Notes: generated by a model not told the origin, from the sequence alone. A stretch of DNA of 64,000 nt from Rhizobium halophilum (GCF_021648825.1 NZ_JAKJHS010000003.1:124001-188000); one strand, 5' to 3'; shown: positions 29,889 to 39,507, numbered from the stretch's first letter. Numbers and translations: made by a program.

Positions 29889-30692
29889 ATGACATTCTCG
29901 ATCACCACTTGGAACATCAATTCGGTGCGGCTTCGCATGCCCATCGTGCAGCAGTTCGTCGTCCGCCACCAACCGGACATCCTGTGCCTGCAAGAGATCA
30001 AGTGCCAGCAGCACGAATTCCCGCTGCAGCCGCTGAAGGATCTCGGATACCAGCACATCATCATTCACGGTCAGAAGGGCTACCATGGCGTTGCCATCGT
30101 ATCGCGCGTGCCGCTGACGGAGGACCATCGGCAGAACTATTGCGGCGTCGGAGACGCACGTCATATTTCCGCGGTCTTCGAGCGCGGCTCCCGCCGCATC
30201 CGCCTGCACAATTTCTACGTTCCAGCCGGTGGAGATGAGCCGGACCGAGCCGTCAATCCGAAGTTCGGCCACAAGCTCGATTTCGTGGAGGAGATGAAGT
30301 GCCTGAAGGCGGACCTCATGCCAGGGGTCTCTTCCATCTTGGTCGGCGACCTTAACATCGCCCCGCTGGAGCATGACGTTTGGTCGCACAAGAAGATGCT
30401 CAAGGTCGTCAGCCATACCCCCGTCGAAACGCAAGGAATGCTGGAGATCATGGAGAAGGGAAACTGGCTCGACCTCATGCGCCAGCACGTGCCCCAGGAC
30501 CAAAAGCTCTATACGTGGTGGAGCTACCGCGCCAAGGACTGGGAAGCAGCAGATCGGGGGCGACGGCTCGACCACATCTGGTCTTCACACGACCTGGGAC
30601 CGTTTCTTGACCGCGTCGACGTGCTGAAGGAAGCCCGAGGCTGGAACCAGCCTTCCGATCACGTGCCGGTCACGGCCGTCTTCAAGTTTTAA
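29889..30692 (+). CDS. xthA: Exodeoxyribonuclease III
   Basis: A 267-residue AP endonuclease/3'-exonuclease of the ExoIII family. The opening FSITTWNINSVRLR, the metal-binding LQEIKC, the active-site VGDLNIAP and the final WNQPSDHVPV with the catalytic Asp-His are all present. It repairs abasic sites. Start 29889 with TGAGG upstream. It converges on the cNMP-binding gene with a 14-bp gap. Confidence 0.95.
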   Translation: MTFSITTWNINSVRLRMPIVQQFVVRHQPDILCLQEIKCQQHEFPLQPLKDLGYQHIIIHGQKGYHGVAIVSRVPLTEDHRQNYCGVGDARHISAVFERGSRRIRLHNFYVPAGGDEPDRAVNPKFGHKLDFVEEMKCLKADLMPGVSSILVGDLNIAPLEHDVWSHKKMLKVVSHTPVETQGMLEIMEKGNWLDLMRQHVPQDQKLYTWWSYRAKDWEAADRGRRLDHIWSSHDLGPFLDRVDVLKEARGWNQPSDHVPVTAVFKF

Positions 30693-30706
30693 CCGTCAGC
30701 GTTCGC

Positions 30707-31162
30707 TTAGTTGAATCGGCTTTGCATCGCCGTAGCGGCGCTCGCCATGGCGATGATGTTGTCGCGGATACGGGCCTCCACGATCCGCCCCACCTGAGGA
30801 TACTCCTCAAGCAGCCGTTGAAAAAGGCTCCTGCTTATGCGCAGCGCTTCCGAATCTTCGGCCGCCACGGCCGTGAATTTCCGCTCCACCATTGTGACCA
30901 GTGCCAGTTCGGAAAGAAGTGTCCCCGGCGATGCCACCACTTCCAGCCGCGCGGAACCGTCCCTATTCAGTGCCAGAAGCTCGAATTTCCCCCGCGTGAC
31001 CACGAAGGCGGATTCGGCCGGCGATCCTTCGCGAAACAGTTCCTGACCTGCCGCCAGCGAACGGCGCTCGGCGCCGAATGCCAGCAGCCGCAGCTGGTCG
31101 CTGTCCAACTCCCGAAACAGCGGCATTTCTGATAAAATGCGAATGTCGTCGTTGAGCGACAT
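30707..31162 (-). CDS. Stand-alone cyclic-nucleotide-binding domain protein
   Basis: A 151-residue cNMP-binding (Crp N-terminal) domain with no DNA-binding helix-turn-helix. It opens LSEMPLFRELDSDQLRLLA. The phosphate-binding cassette is changed: GTLLSELALVT keeps the Glu but lacks the usual RSA, so cyclic-nucleotide binding is doubtful. It starts 5 bp after the response-regulator stop, so the two are one operon. A sensing or partner role for the regulator is an inference from this linkage. Confidence 0.82.
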   Translation of the reverse strand: MSLNDDIRILSEMPLFRELDSDQLRLLAFGAERRSLAAGQELFREGSPAESAFVVTRGKFELLALNRDGSARLEVVASPGTLLSELALVTMVERKFTAVAAEDSEALRISRSLFQRLLEEYPQVGRIVEARIRDNIIAMASAATAMQSRFN

Positions 31163-31167
31163 CGGCG

Positions 31168-31851
31168 CTACGGCACGATCTTGTAGCCGCCATTCTCGGT
31201 CACGAGGATAGCGGCGTTGGAGGGATCGCGCTCGATTTTCTGGCGCAGCCTGTAGACGTGGGTCTCCAGCGTGTGGGTTGTGACGCCGGAGTTATAGCCC
31301 CACACCTCTTCGAGAAGCACGTCGCGGGTCACGACCTTCTGGTCAGCCCGGTAGAGGTAGCGGATAATGGCTGCCTCCTTCTCGGTTAAACGGATCTTCT
31401 TGCCATCTTCGGTCGTCAGCAGCTTCTGGCTCGGCTTGAAAATGTAAGGTCCAACTGTGAACGTCGCATCCTCGCTCTGCTCGTACTGGCGCAACTGGGC
31501 CCGGATACGAGCCAGAAGCACGGCGAAGCGGAAAGGCTTGGTCACATAATCATTGGCGCCGGCTTCGAGCCCAAGAATGGTGTCAGAATCGGTGTCATGC
31601 CCGGTCAACATGATGATCGGGGCCTTGAAGCCGTTCTTGCGCATCAGCTTTACCGCTTCCCGGCCATCCATGTCCGGCAAGCCGACATCCATGATCAGGA
31701 GGTCAACCTGGCTGCTCTTCGCGGTCTGCATCGCTTGCGTGGCGTTCGCCTCCTGCAACAGCGAAAACTCCTCGTAGAGCGACAACTGCTCCATCAGCGT
31801 TTCGCGCAGATCCTCGTCATCATCCACCAGTAGAATCGTGCGAGCAGCCAT
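31168..31851 (-). CDS. cenR: OmpR/PhoB-family response regulator, CenR-like
   Basis: A 227-residue response regulator. The receiver domain (about 1-125) has the acidic pocket in LLVDDDED, the phosphoacceptor Asp in LLIMDVGLPDMDG (about 54) and the Lys in DYVTKPF. The C-terminal winged helix (about 130-225) reads DNA (THTLETHVYRLRQKIE). The receiver resembles Caulobacter CenR, an essential envelope regulator, in LSLYEEFSLL and LARIRAQLRQYEQSEDATF. The symbol is therefore tentative. AGGAGAAAGC lies before the ATG; the 19 upstream in-frame codons are not family-like. Confidence 0.85.
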   Translation of the reverse strand: MAARTILLVDDDEDLRETLMEQLSLYEEFSLLQEANATQAMQTAKSSQVDLLIMDVGLPDMDGREAVKLMRKNGFKAPIIMLTGHDTDSDTILGLEAGANDYVTKPFRFAVLLARIRAQLRQYEQSEDATFTVGPYIFKPSQKLLTTEDGKKIRLTEKEAAIIRYLYRADQKVVTRDVLLEEVWGYNSGVTTHTLETHVYRLRQKIERDPSNAAILVTENGGYKIVP

Positions 31852-31990
31852 GCTTTCTCCTGCCTTTTGTTGGTCTCGCCCGATCTCTGTTACGTCAGGA
31901 GAGGGCAATTGGTTCAGGCACTTGATCTAAGTCTCTTCGTGCTATGAATTCAAACCAAATCATCTTCAAAGCAAAAACTCGTGAGGAAAA

Positions 31991-32539
31991 ATGGCTGTTT
32001 TGTGCAGGCACTGGGCCAATCGAGCCGGTGCGGTAACCGTTCGACCCTCGCCCGGCGATCCCCGAAGAGGGCTTCTGTCCTTTGGTGGCATCACCGTTCC
32101 TGCCGCGCTTGGCCGTTCCGGCCGGACGGTCTTCAAACGCGAAGGCGATGGCGCAACGCCGATTGCCACCATGCGCCTACTCTGCGGGTTCTACCGCGGC
32201 GACCGGGCGCTCGGCCTGCACACAGCCCTGCCGATGCGGCGGATCCGCAAGGACATGCTCTGGTGCGATCAGCCGGAGCACGCGAGCTACAATCGGCTGG
32301 TACGCACACCCTTTCGGCCCAGCCATGAGGAGATGATGCGCCAGGACGGCGTCTACGACATCTGCCTCGTGCTCGACTGGAACATCACCTCGCGCCGGCG
32401 TCACCGCGGCTCGGCCATCTTCTTTCATCTCATCAAGCCAGGTTATCAGCCGACAGCCGGTTGCGTTGCCATCAGCCTCAAGCACATGCGGCGATTGCTT
32501 CCCCACTTGCGTCGCGGAACGATCGTCCGGGTGCTGTAA
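31991..32539 (+). CDS. L,D-transpeptidase catalytic (YkuD) domain protein
   Basis: A 182-residue YkuD-family protein. The active-site region reads AIFFHLIKPGYQPTAGCVAI, with the conserved His and the catalytic Cys in the TAGCVAI motif. KREGDGATPIATM is also typical of the short alphaproteobacterial YkuD proteins. It has no clear signal peptide. The family cross-links peptidoglycan or attaches proteins to it, but cytoplasmic-looking members like this one are uncharacterised. The ATG follows GTGAGGAAAA. Divergent from the regulator gene. Confidence 0.85.
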   Translation: MAVLCRHWANRAGAVTVRPSPGDPRRGLLSFGGITVPAALGRSGRTVFKREGDGATPIATMRLLCGFYRGDRALGLHTALPMRRIRKDMLWCDQPEHASYNRLVRTPFRPSHEEMMRQDGVYDICLVLDWNITSRRRHRGSAIFFHLIKPGYQPTAGCVAISLKHMRRLLPHLRRGTIVRVL

Positions 32540-32622
32540 CGGCCTGCGGTGTCTCATAACCGTAATGGAGGAACCCTAGTGTTGCGCGGATAAAGATCCC
32601 ACCCCGCCAGCAGGAGGCTGCC

Positions 32623-34611
32623 ATGACCGAAGAACTCTGTCCCAAGATGTTCCCCACCACCCAGCTCGAAGAGGCCGATGGCGAAGGTCACAATGCCAGC
32701 GCCAATCCGACCATGGGCGAGATCATCAGCCGGCGCTTTTCCCGCCGCAACTTCCTGCAGGGTTCGCTCGCCGTTTCCGCCATCGCAGCGACCGTCAGCC
32801 CCGTCGCCCTGATGACGGCCGAGAAGGCGAGGGCAGCCACCGGCTCGGCCTTCTCCTTCCCGGAAGTGGAAGCCGGGGTCGATGCCCACCACCATGTGGC
32901 GGAAGGCTATGATGCCGATGTCCTGCTGCGCTGGGGCGATGCTCTGTTTCCCGACTCCCCCGACTTCGACCCCGCCAACCAGACGGCGGAGGCCCAGGCC
33001 AAACAGTTCGGCTACAATAACGACTATGTCGGCTTCATTCCGATCGATGGCGCCGCCGATCACGGCTTCCTCGTCGTCAACCACGAATATACAAACCCGC
33101 ACCTGATGTTCCCAGGCCTGGTGAAAGTGGTCGACGGCAAGGTGGAGCAGGGCCCGCTTAGCAAGGAGCAGGTGGATGTCGAGATGGCAGCCCACGGCGG
33201 CACCATCGTCGAGATCCGTCGCGTCGATGGCAAGTGGCAGGTGGTTCGCGATGGCGCCAACAACCGCCGCATTACGGTCAACACCGAAATGCAGCTGACC
33301 GGCCCCGCGGCCGGCCACGACCGTCTGAAGACCTCCGCCGACGAAACCGGCACCAAGGTTATCGGCACGGTCAACAACTGCGCCGGCGGCGTCACGCCCT
33401 GGGGCACCTACATCATGGCCGAGGAGAACTTCCACGGCTACTTCATGGGCGACCTGCCGGCGGACCATCCGGAGGCGGCGAACTACGAGCGCTACGGCGT
33501 GCCGGAAGGCAGCTATGAATGGGGCCGTTTCTACGACCGCTTCGACCTGTCGAAAGAGCCAAATGAGCCGAACCGCTTCGGCTGGGTCGTCGAAGTCGAT
33601 GTGATGGACCCGAGTTCGACGCCGAAGAAGCGCACTGCGCTTGGCCGTACCAAGCACGAAGGCGCGGAATCGATTGTCGCCGACAATGGCAAGGTGGTCT
33701 TCTACCTCGGTGACGACGAGCGTTTCGACTATGTCTACAAGTTCGTGACCGACGGCACCTACAATCCGGATGACCGTGCCGCCAATATGGACCTGCTCGA
33801 CGCCGGCACGCTCTATGTCGCAAAGTTCGAGGAAGACGGCACCATGGAATGGCTGCCGCTCGTCCATGGACAGGGGCCGCTGACGGAAGAAAACGGCTTC
33901 GCCAGCCAGGCCGATGTTCTGATCGAGACCCGCCGCGCAGGCGATGTTCTCGGCGCCACGAAGATGGACCGCCCGGAAGATATCCAGCCGAACAGTGTCA
34001 ACGGCAAGGTCTACGTGATGCTGACCAACAACACGAAGCGCAAGCCGGATCAGGTCAATGCGGCAAACCCGCGGGCGGAGAACGCCTTCGGCCACATCAT
34101 CGAGATTTCAGAAGCCGATGGTGACTTCTCCGCAACCAAGGGCAAGTGGGAAGTGATGCTGAAGTGCGGCGATCCTTCGGTGGCGGAAGTCGGCGCAACC
34201 TTCTCGACGGAAACGACGAAGAACGGCTGGTTCGGCATGCCGGACAACTGTGCCGTCGATTCCGCCGGCCGCCTATGGGTTGCCACTGACGGCAACAGCA
34301 ACAAGGCAACCGGTCGCACCGATGGTCTCTGGGCCGTCGACACGGAAGGCGATGCACGGGCAACGTCGAAGCTCTTCTTCCGCGTTCCAGTCGGCGCGGA
34401 AATGTGCGGCCCGCTCTTTGCGCCGGATGACGAGACGGCCTTCGTCGCCGTCCAGCATCCGGGCGATGGCGGCGAGGACTGGGACGGCCATGGCCGCCCG
34501 TCCTATTACGAGGATCTGTCCACCCGCTGGCCGGATTTCAAGGACGACATGCCGGTCCGCCCGTCGGTGCTCGCCATCACCAAGATTGGCGGCGGCAAGA
34601 TCGCCGTCTGA
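32623..34611 (+). CDS. phoX: PhoX-family alkaline phosphatase, Tat-exported
   Basis: A 662-residue protein of the PhoX (DUF839) family, Ca/Fe-dependent alkaline phosphatases. A twin-arginine signal lies near residues 41-75 (SRRNFLQGSLAVSAIAATV), preceded by about 40 extra residues. The mature domain contains NNCAGGVTPWGTYIMAEENF, with the metal-site Cys and Glu, and FGWVVEVDVMDP. It releases phosphate from organic esters in the periplasm. CAGGAGG lies ahead of the ATG. I see no clear Pho box in the 83 bp upstream. Confidence 0.9.
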   Translation: MTEELCPKMFPTTQLEEADGEGHNASANPTMGEIISRRFSRRNFLQGSLAVSAIAATVSPVALMTAEKARAATGSAFSFPEVEAGVDAHHHVAEGYDADVLLRWGDALFPDSPDFDPANQTAEAQAKQFGYNNDYVGFIPIDGAADHGFLVVNHEYTNPHLMFPGLVKVVDGKVEQGPLSKEQVDVEMAAHGGTIVEIRRVDGKWQVVRDGANNRRITVNTEMQLTGPAAGHDRLKTSADETGTKVIGTVNNCAGGVTPWGTYIMAEENFHGYFMGDLPADHPEAANYERYGVPEGSYEWGRFYDRFDLSKEPNEPNRFGWVVEVDVMDPSSTPKKRTALGRTKHEGAESIVADNGKVVFYLGDDERFDYVYKFVTDGTYNPDDRAANMDLLDAGTLYVAKFEEDGTMEWLPLVHGQGPLTEENGFASQADVLIETRRAGDVLGATKMDRPEDIQPNSVNGKVYVMLTNNTKRKPDQVNAANPRAENAFGHIIEISEADGDFSATKGKWEVMLKCGDPSVAEVGATFSTETTKNGWFGMPDNCAVDSAGRLWVATDGNSNKATGRTDGLWAVDTEGDARATSKLFFRVPVGAEMCGPLFAPDDETAFVAVQHPGDGGEDWDGHGRPSYYEDLSTRWPDFKDDMPVRPSVLAITKIGGGKIAV

Positions 34612-34632
34612 CACCGTTTGATCTGTACGATG

Positions 34633-34662
34633 GAAGCTCTGCCCGCCAGGCGGGGCTTCTTC
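34633..34662. terminator. Terminator between phoX and the phosphatase gene
   Basis: GAAGC-N4-CCCGC-CAG-GCGGG-GCTTC followed by a T-rich stretch. It lies in the 50-bp gap between convergent genes, so it probably serves phoX and perhaps both. Confidence 0.55.
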
Positions 34663-35210
34663 TATTTGAGAGAGCGTGGCGCCACGAACTGCGCAAGATA
34701 GCCGGAGCCGGGCTCGATGTCCTTCCAGTCGAAGGCCGGGAAATCGATCACCGCCAAAGCGCCCGTCGGATATTTTTCCGCCATGGCGGCGCGCGCACTG
34801 GCCTTGCCGTCACCGACCAGGAGCAGCGCCACTTCCTGTAGACCGGGATTGTGCCCGACGATGACAACGGTATCGGCGCTCGCTTCAGCCCGGCGCAACA
34901 CCTGGAGCATGTTTGCCGCGGTTGCATCATAAAGCTCAGGTGTGACCCGCGTCTCGATCTCCCCCGGCAGCCGTTTCCGCACCAGCTCCCAGGTCTCCTG
35001 CGTCCGCGTCGCATCAGAGACGAGCGCCAGGTGCGGCACGAGATGCTCGCGCGCCATGTGGTTGCCCATGGCCGGGGCTGCCTTGAGCCCGCGCTCCGCC
35101 AGCGGCCTCTCGTGGTCCTCCACGCCTTCCGGCCAATCGGACTTCACATGGCGCAGGAGAAGCAGCCGGCGTTGCCGGGGAAAAGGCTCTTTCGTGGGAT
35201 GTTCGGCCAT
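34662..35210 (-). CDS. SixA-like histidine phosphatase
   Basis: A 182-residue member of the histidine phosphatase superfamily. The motif is LLLLRHVKSDWPE (RHV in place of RHG), the second catalytic His is in VIVGHNPGLQ, and SDATRTQETWEL supplies the arginine. SixA removes phosphate from phosphohistidine, for example on PTS proteins. The substrate here is unknown. GGGAGGAC lies upstream of the ATG. Confidence 0.88.
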   Translation of the reverse strand: MAEHPTKEPFPRQRRLLLLRHVKSDWPEGVEDHERPLAERGLKAAPAMGNHMAREHLVPHLALVSDATRTQETWELVRKRLPGEIETRVTPELYDATAANMLQVLRRAEASADTVVIVGHNPGLQEVALLLVGDGKASARAAMAEKYPTGALAVIDFPAFDWKDIEPGSGYLAQFVAPRSLK

Positions 35211-35307
35211 CGCTGTCCTCCCGTTGTCGCTGCTCTCCTCATTATGGGGCGCACGGGAGGTCAGGACCAGTCGCTCTTCCCGGCACGTTTGTCAGGAGAA
35301 AGCAAAA

Positions 35308-35332
35308 TGCCGCCGAGAACACCCCGACGGCA
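35308..35332 (-). terminator. leuC terminator
   Basis: On the minus strand TGCCGTCG-N9-CGGCGGCA forms an 8-bp stem with one G-U pair, followed by TTTT. It begins 28 bases after the leuC stop. Confidence 0.75.
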
Positions 35333-35360
35333 CTTTAAACTGATCAATCGAGCAGAAGGC

Positions 35361-36770
35361 TTACTGCCATTCACGGATGTCGACGAAATGTCCGGCCACC
35401 GCCGCCGCTGCCGCCATGGCGGGCGAGACGAGGTGCGTCCGGCCCTTGTAGCCCTGGCGCCCTTCGAAGTTTCGGTTCGAGGTCGAGGCGCAACGCTCGC
35501 CGGGCTTCAGCCGGTCGTCGTTCATCGCCAGGCACATGGAGCAGCCCGGCTCGCGCCATTCGAAGCCTGCCTCCTTGAAGATCTTGTCGAGACCTTCCGC
35601 CTCTGCCTGTTCCTTCACGAGACCCGAGCCCGGCACGATCATCGCCGACACGGTGGGCGCGACGGTGCGGCCCTCGACCACCTTGGCGGCAGCCCGCAGA
35701 TCCTCGATGCGGCCGTTGGTGCAGGAGCCGATGAAGACGCGGTCGACGGCGATGTCGGTGATCTTGGTGCCCGGCTTCAGGCCCATGTAGTCGAGCGCGC
35801 GCCACTTGGAGGTCCGCTTCGTTTCGTCCTTGATGTCGTCCGGATTCGGCACCACGCCCTGCACCGAGATCACGTCTTCGGGAGAAGAGCCCCAGGAAAC
35901 GATCGGCGGCAGGTTGGCGGCATCGAGTACGACCACCTTGTCGAAATGCGCACCTTCATCCGTGTGCAGCGTCTTCCAGTAGTCCAGCGCCATGTCCCAG
36001 GCAGCACCCTTCGGCGCGCGCGGCTTGTCCTTGATATAGGCGAAGGTGGTCTCGTCGGGCGCAATCAGGCCGGCGCGGGCGCCGCCTTCGATCGTCATGT
36101 TGCAGATCGTCATGCGACCTTCCATCGAGAGCGAACGGATCGCCTCGCCGGCAAACTCGATGACATGGCCGGTGCCGCCGGCGGTGCCGATTTCGCCGAT
36201 GATCGCAAGGATGATGTCCTTGGCGGTGACGCCGTCCGGAAGCTTTCCGTCGACGCGCACCAGCATGTTTTTCGCCTTCTTCTGCACCAGCGTCTGGGTC
36301 GCCAGGACATGCTCGACCTCGGACGTGCCGATGCCGTGCGCCAGCGCTCCGAAAGCGCCGTGGGTCGAGGTGTGGCTATCGCCGCAGACGATGGTCATGC
36401 CCGGCAGGGTAAAGCCCTGCTCCGGCCCGACGATATGGACGATGCCTTGGCGCTTGTCCTTTTCGGAATAGTATTCGACGCCGAAGTCGTGGGCGTTCTG
36501 TGCCAGCGCCTCGACCTGGATGCGGCTTTCCTCGTTCTTGATGCCGATATGACGGTCGGGCGTCGTCGGCACGTTGTGGTCGACCACGGCCAGCGTCTTC
36601 TGTGGTGCGCGAACCTTGCGGCCGGCCAGGCGCAGGCCCTCGAAGGCCTGCGGGCTCGTCACCTCATGCACGAGGTGACGGTCGATGTAGAGAAGACAGG
36701 TGCCGGTCTCGTCGGTGGAGACGACGTGGTCGTCCCAGATCTTGTCGTACAGGGTGCGGGGTGCGCTCAT
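35361..36770 (-). CDS. leuC: 3-isopropylmalate dehydratase large subunit
   Basis: A 469-residue aconitase-family LeuC, which with LeuD isomerises 2- to 3-isopropylmalate in leucine synthesis. It has the opening [13 protein letters not shown], the 4Fe-4S ligands in [13 protein letters not shown] and GCSMCLAMN, and [14 protein letters not shown]. The start at 36770 ([10 protein letters not shown]) matches the family; 3 codons upstream are in frame. leuD is not in this window. The 5' region contains a possible leaderless small ORF. Confidence 0.96.
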   Translation of the reverse strand: MSAPRTLYDKIWDDHVVSTDETGTCLLYIDRHLVHEVTSPQAFEGLRLAGRKVRAPQKTLAVVDHNVPTTPDRHIGIKNEESRIQVEALAQNAHDFGVEYYSEKDKRQGIVHIVGPEQGFTLPGMTIVCGDSHTSTHGAFGALAHGIGTSEVEHVLATQTLVQKKAKNMLVRVDGKLPDGVTAKDIILAIIGEIGTAGGTGHVIEFAGEAIRSLSMEGRMTICNMTIEGGARAGLIAPDETTFAYIKDKPRAPKGAAWDMALDYWKTLHTDEGAHFDKVVVLDAANLPPIVSWGSSPEDVISVQGVVPNPDDIKDETKRTSKWRALDYMGLKPGTKITDIAVDRVFIGSCTNGRIEDLRAAAKVVEGRTVAPTVSAMIVPGSGLVKEQAEAEGLDKIFKEAGFEWREPGCSMCLAMNDDRLKPGERCASTSNRNFEGRQGYKGRTHLVSPAMAAAAAVAGHFVDIREWQ

Positions 36771-36843
36771 GGCTGCCATCCATTGGAACTGTCGAGAAAG
36801 GAAGATTGCCGGCTTGTATCGCGGCCGGTGCGATTGGATCGGC

Positions 36844-36960
36844 TTAGCTAAGTCGGCTGTTCAGAGCGCCGGAGACGCGCGCGAAGAAGCGTGCCGGCAG
36901 ACGCTTGTGGTCCTGCAGCACGATGAACTGGTTCGCGAGGCATCCGAATTTCGATCCCAT
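36844..36960 (-). CDS. Putative leaderless small ORF upstream of leuC
   Basis: A 38-codon ORF ending 73 bp before leuC, encoding a basic peptide ([16 protein letters not shown] at the start, then [20 protein letters not shown]). It has no ribosome site. Its ATG sits 7 nt after a -10-like TAAATA paired with TTGAAC at 17-bp spacing, so the transcript would start on or next to the ATG. It may be a leader peptide or a small protein, or chance. I do not recognise it. There is no run of Leu codons as in classic attenuators. Confidence 0.4.
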   Translation of the reverse strand: MGSKFGCLANQFIVLQDHKRLPARFFARVSGALNSRLS

Positions 36961-36967
36961 GGCGCGC

Positions 36968-36996
36968 TATTTATCAGTTTCGCGACGCCCGTTCAA
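36968..36996 (-). promoter_or_regulatory. Promoter upstream of leuC
   Basis: On the minus strand TTGAAC (36991-36996), 17-bp spacer, TAAATA (36968-36973). It lies just past the stop of the DoxX gene and is the best sigma-70-type promoter for leuC. Confidence 0.55.
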
Positions 36997-37020
36997 TATC
37001 GATAGGTTCGGATGCGGCCC

Positions 37021-37491
37021 TCAGCCGCGAACGCGGGCGGCGAGCAGATGGTCCAGCGACAGTCGCCCGGGGCCCCGAGCGATGATGATCAGCAGGCAGG
37101 CGGCCCATGTCCCGTGCGTTGGCCAGGCGCCGGGGTAGACGAAGATCTGGATCACCAGCGTCATGGCGAGCAGCCCGAGTGCGGCAAGCCGGCTGCCGAG
37201 GCCAAACACCAGCAGGAGGGGAAACAGATGCTCCGCCAGCGCCGCCAGATGGGCGGCAATCACGGGGCTGATCAGCGGCAGTGCGTATTCGTGCTCGAAC
37301 AGGTAGATGGCGTTTTCCGAAACCTGCCAGCCGTCCAGCTTCGTTTGTCCTGACTGCCAGAAAACGGCGGCAATGGAGAGGCGTGCGACGACGGCGATCA
37401 GGTCGTGGGGGATGCGCTCCAGCAACATGACACCCTCCTGCAGGCGGCGCGATAGGCTGTGATCTGCGGAAACAATGGCGGGCGTGCTCAT
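37021..37491 (-). CDS. DoxX family membrane protein of the bufferin operon
   Basis: A 156-residue DoxX-like protein with four predicted transmembrane helices. It has the family core [19 protein letters not shown] and [18 protein letters not shown]. DoxX proteins are small membrane proteins tied to redox or thiol stress. The ATG overlaps the stop of the DUF2063 gene (ATGA), so it is the last gene of the bufferin operon. DoxX genes are a frequent companion of such operons. Confidence 0.88.
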   Translation of the reverse strand: MSTPAIVSADHSLSRRLQEGVMLLERIPHDLIAVVARLSIAAVFWQSGQTKLDGWQVSENAIYLFEHEYALPLISPVIAAHLAALAEHLFPLLLVFGLGSRLAALGLLAMTLVIQIFVYPGAWPTHGTWAACLLIIIARGPGRLSLDHLLAARVRG

Positions 37492-38261
37492 GGCTGGTCT
37501 CCCGGTTGGGTTTGGATGGTTGAGAAGGCGCCGCCGCTCAAGGCACAGGCGAGAGTGGCGGTGAGGTCAAAATCAGGATGCGCCGCTGCACCGGCCTCGG
37601 CTGCGTCTGCCAAGGGCCCGCCAGCCGCCAATGCGTCGAGGAAGACAGCGCCGGCTGGCGGCAAGCGCAGGACCTCCACCGTCAGATGCGGGCGGATCAC
37701 CAGCGCATCCTCCGGCGTCCAGTCGCTGATCGGTGCCACAGGCGCCTCGCCGGCATTCATCGCCCAGATGGTGACGACGGGAAAGGCGGAGCGGAGAACC
37801 GTCGCGGAGGGGTGGAGAGTAAAACGCACCGCCGCCAGATCATCCGGTGCCACTGCCGCAAGCCGTGCGGGATCAAGCGGCGCGACATCGGCTGCATGAT
37901 AGGCACGGCCACGGCCGATTTCCAGCCGCATCACATCGGCCAGATAGGGAACGGACTGGGCGGGCGGAAAGGCCGCGGCGAAATCGGGAAAATCGTCGCC
38001 GTAGAGAAAGAGCAGCGGCGAGCGCGGCGGGTGTTCGCAGATGAAGATGTCCGCCATCGCCGCGAAGAAGTCCTCCCCGACGATCATTTCTGCAGCCGGA
38101 AAGCGGCTGGCAAGTGCGCGGCGCAGACTGACCATGACGTTGTTGCGGTAGACATCGTAGCGCACCTTCGGCTGTCGACAGTTCCACGATGTCAGGCCCT
38201 CCGGCAGCGCACTCTCCGGCTTCATCAGGCCCGCCGCAAATCTCTGCTGCATCGTCGACAT
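37488..38261 (-). CDS. bufC: BufC/HvfC-like DUF2063 protein (MNIO partner)
   Basis: A 257-residue DUF2063 (putative DNA-binding domain) protein. The N-terminal part has the typical [42 protein letters not shown] and [10 protein letters not shown]. In bufferin and methanobactin-like pathways the partner of the MNIO enzyme presents the precursor peptide to it. The gene starts 9 bp after the DUF692 enzyme stop. The assignment rests on the domain plus context. Confidence 0.88.
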   Translation of the reverse strand: MSTMQQRFAAGLMKPESALPEGLTSWNCRQPKVRYDVYRNNVMVSLRRALASRFPAAEMIVGEDFFAAMADIFICEHPPRSPLLFLYGDDFPDFAAAFPPAQSVPYLADVMRLEIGRGRAYHAADVAPLDPARLAAVAPDDLAAVRFTLHPSATVLRSAFPVVTIWAMNAGEAPVAPISDWTPEDALVIRPHLTVEVLRLPPAGAVFLDALAAGGPLADAAEAGAAAHPDFDLTATLACALSGGAFSTIQTQPGDQP

Positions 38262-38270
38262 CGCCGCCTC

Positions 38271-39119
38271 CTATGCTGCAAGTGCCGAGCGCTGGAGAAT
38301 AGCTTGCGCCGCCTGGGCTTCCGCCCGCAGCACCGGCCAGTCCGGCACGTCGTTGTCCCATTCGATCAGCGTCGCCACCGGCCCGATGCGCCGAACCACG
38401 TCGGCATAAAGCGCCCAGACAGGATCGCGCACCGGCGTATCGTGCGAGTCGATCAGCAGCGTTGCGCCAAGGTCATCTTCCGTCTCCGAATGGCCGCCGA
38501 GGTGGATCTCGCGCACGTGTAGGACGGGAAAGCGTGCGAGGTAGCTGGCCGGGTCGGTGTTGTGGTTCGTGGAGGCGACGAAGACGTTGTTGACGTCGAG
38601 CAGAAGGCCGCAGCCGCTGCGCTTCACCACCTCGTCGAGGAAGTCAGTCTCTTCGTAGGTGCTTTCCTCAAAGAGCAGATAGGTTGCCGGATTCTCCAGC
38701 AGCATCTGTCTTCCCAGCGCCGTCTGCACCTCATCGATATGCCGGCACACCTGCGCAAGCGTCTCTTCCGTGTAGGGGAGGGGCAGCAGGTCGTTCAGGA
38801 AGGTCGTGTCATGGGTGGACCAGGCGAGATGCTCCGAAAAGCTCTCCGGCTGGTAGCGATCACAGACCTGCTTCAGCCGCTGCAGGTGATCCTGGTTAAG
38901 CGGCTGTATGGAACCGATCGAAAGGCCAACGCCATGGACGGACAGGACATAGTCTTCCCTGAGCCGGCTAAGCTGAGCATGAGGCGGCCCGCCGGCACCC
39001 ATGTAGTTTTCGGCGTGAACCTCAAAGAACCCAACTGGCTGCCGCTCTTGATCGATGCTGGCGAAATGTTCGGGCTTGAAACCGACGCCCGCCTGGGCGG
39101 GGAGCTGTGAAGGGCGCAT
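38271..39119 (-). CDS. bufB: MNIO-family (DUF692) bufferin-modifying enzyme
   Basis: A 282-residue DUF692 TIM-barrel enzyme, family of multinuclear non-haem iron oxidases (MbnB relatives). Likely iron ligands are conserved: EVHAEN (about 33-38), His62 in SVHGVG, SEHLAW (95-100), LLENP (Glu142), LLLDVNN (Asp175, Asn177), EIHLGGH (His206, His210) and DSHDTPV (Asp224, His226). Relatives turn cysteines of a DUF2282 peptide into thiooxazole copper ligands. The frame runs far upstream to 39674, but the family start is the ATG at 39119. Confidence 0.93.
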   Translation of the reverse strand: MRPSQLPAQAGVGFKPEHFASIDQERQPVGFFEVHAENYMGAGGPPHAQLSRLREDYVLSVHGVGLSIGSIQPLNQDHLQRLKQVCDRYQPESFSEHLAWSTHDTTFLNDLLPLPYTEETLAQVCRHIDEVQTALGRQMLLENPATYLLFEESTYEETDFLDEVVKRSGCGLLLDVNNVFVASTNHNTDPASYLARFPVLHVREIHLGGHSETEDDLGATLLIDSHDTPVRDPVWALYADVVRRIGPVATLIEWDNDVPDWPVLRAEAQAAQAILQRSALAA

Positions 39120-39178
39120 GTCTCTCTCCTGAGAAAATCGGCGCCGCAACCCTTGCGACGCCGAGCTGCACATCGACC

Positions 39179-39463
39179 TCAGGCCGGTGCCGGTCCGGCT
39201 TCCAGCATGCCGTGGCCGTTCGGCGTCATCATCGCTTCGCAGGTGCCGGCGGGCACGAGCTTCCAGGCGTTCTGCTGGTAATCGACGGTGGAGGTTCCGG
39301 CGCAGGTGGTGCCGGGGCCGGCGGCGCAATCGTTCTGGCCCTTCAGCGCGACGCCGTAGCATTTTTCCTTGCCATCCTGCTGGGCAAGGGCCGGCGATGC
39401 GATGGCGGCAAGAGCCGAGGTGACGGACGCCGCGACGGCAAGCGAAATGATGCTGGTCTTCAT
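39179..39463 (-). CDS. bufA: Bufferin-type RiPP precursor (DUF2282)
   Basis: A 94-residue DUF2282 precursor. It has a Sec signal peptide (1-28, ending SPALAQ) and a mature part with four cysteines (35, 46, 54, 75) in [26 protein letters not shown] and PAGTCEAM, the hallmark pattern of bufferins. These exported peptides bind copper after modification by the MNIO enzyme. The start at 39463 follows AGGGAG; 13 codons upstream are open but lack a site. First gene of the operon, with an ECF-type promoter. Confidence 0.92.
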   Translation of the reverse strand: MKTSIISLAVAASVTSALAAIASPALAQQDGKEKCYGVALKGQNDCAAGPGTTCAGTSTVDYQQNAWKLVPAGTCEAMMTPNGHGMLEAGPAPA

Positions 39464-39507
39464 GTTCGATCTCCCTGGTAAGCAAACCCCGTTGGCTTGC
39501 ATGGAGA

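Noticed and set aside
32032-32062. GTAACC element near 32034 as another ECF promoter
   Set aside because: It lies inside the YkuD coding region and lacks a CGTAGG-like -10 at 16 bp.
32540-32622. Pho box upstream of phoX
   Set aside because: Only a weak TGTCTCA-like element; no pair of CTGTCAT-like repeats with 4-bp spacing.
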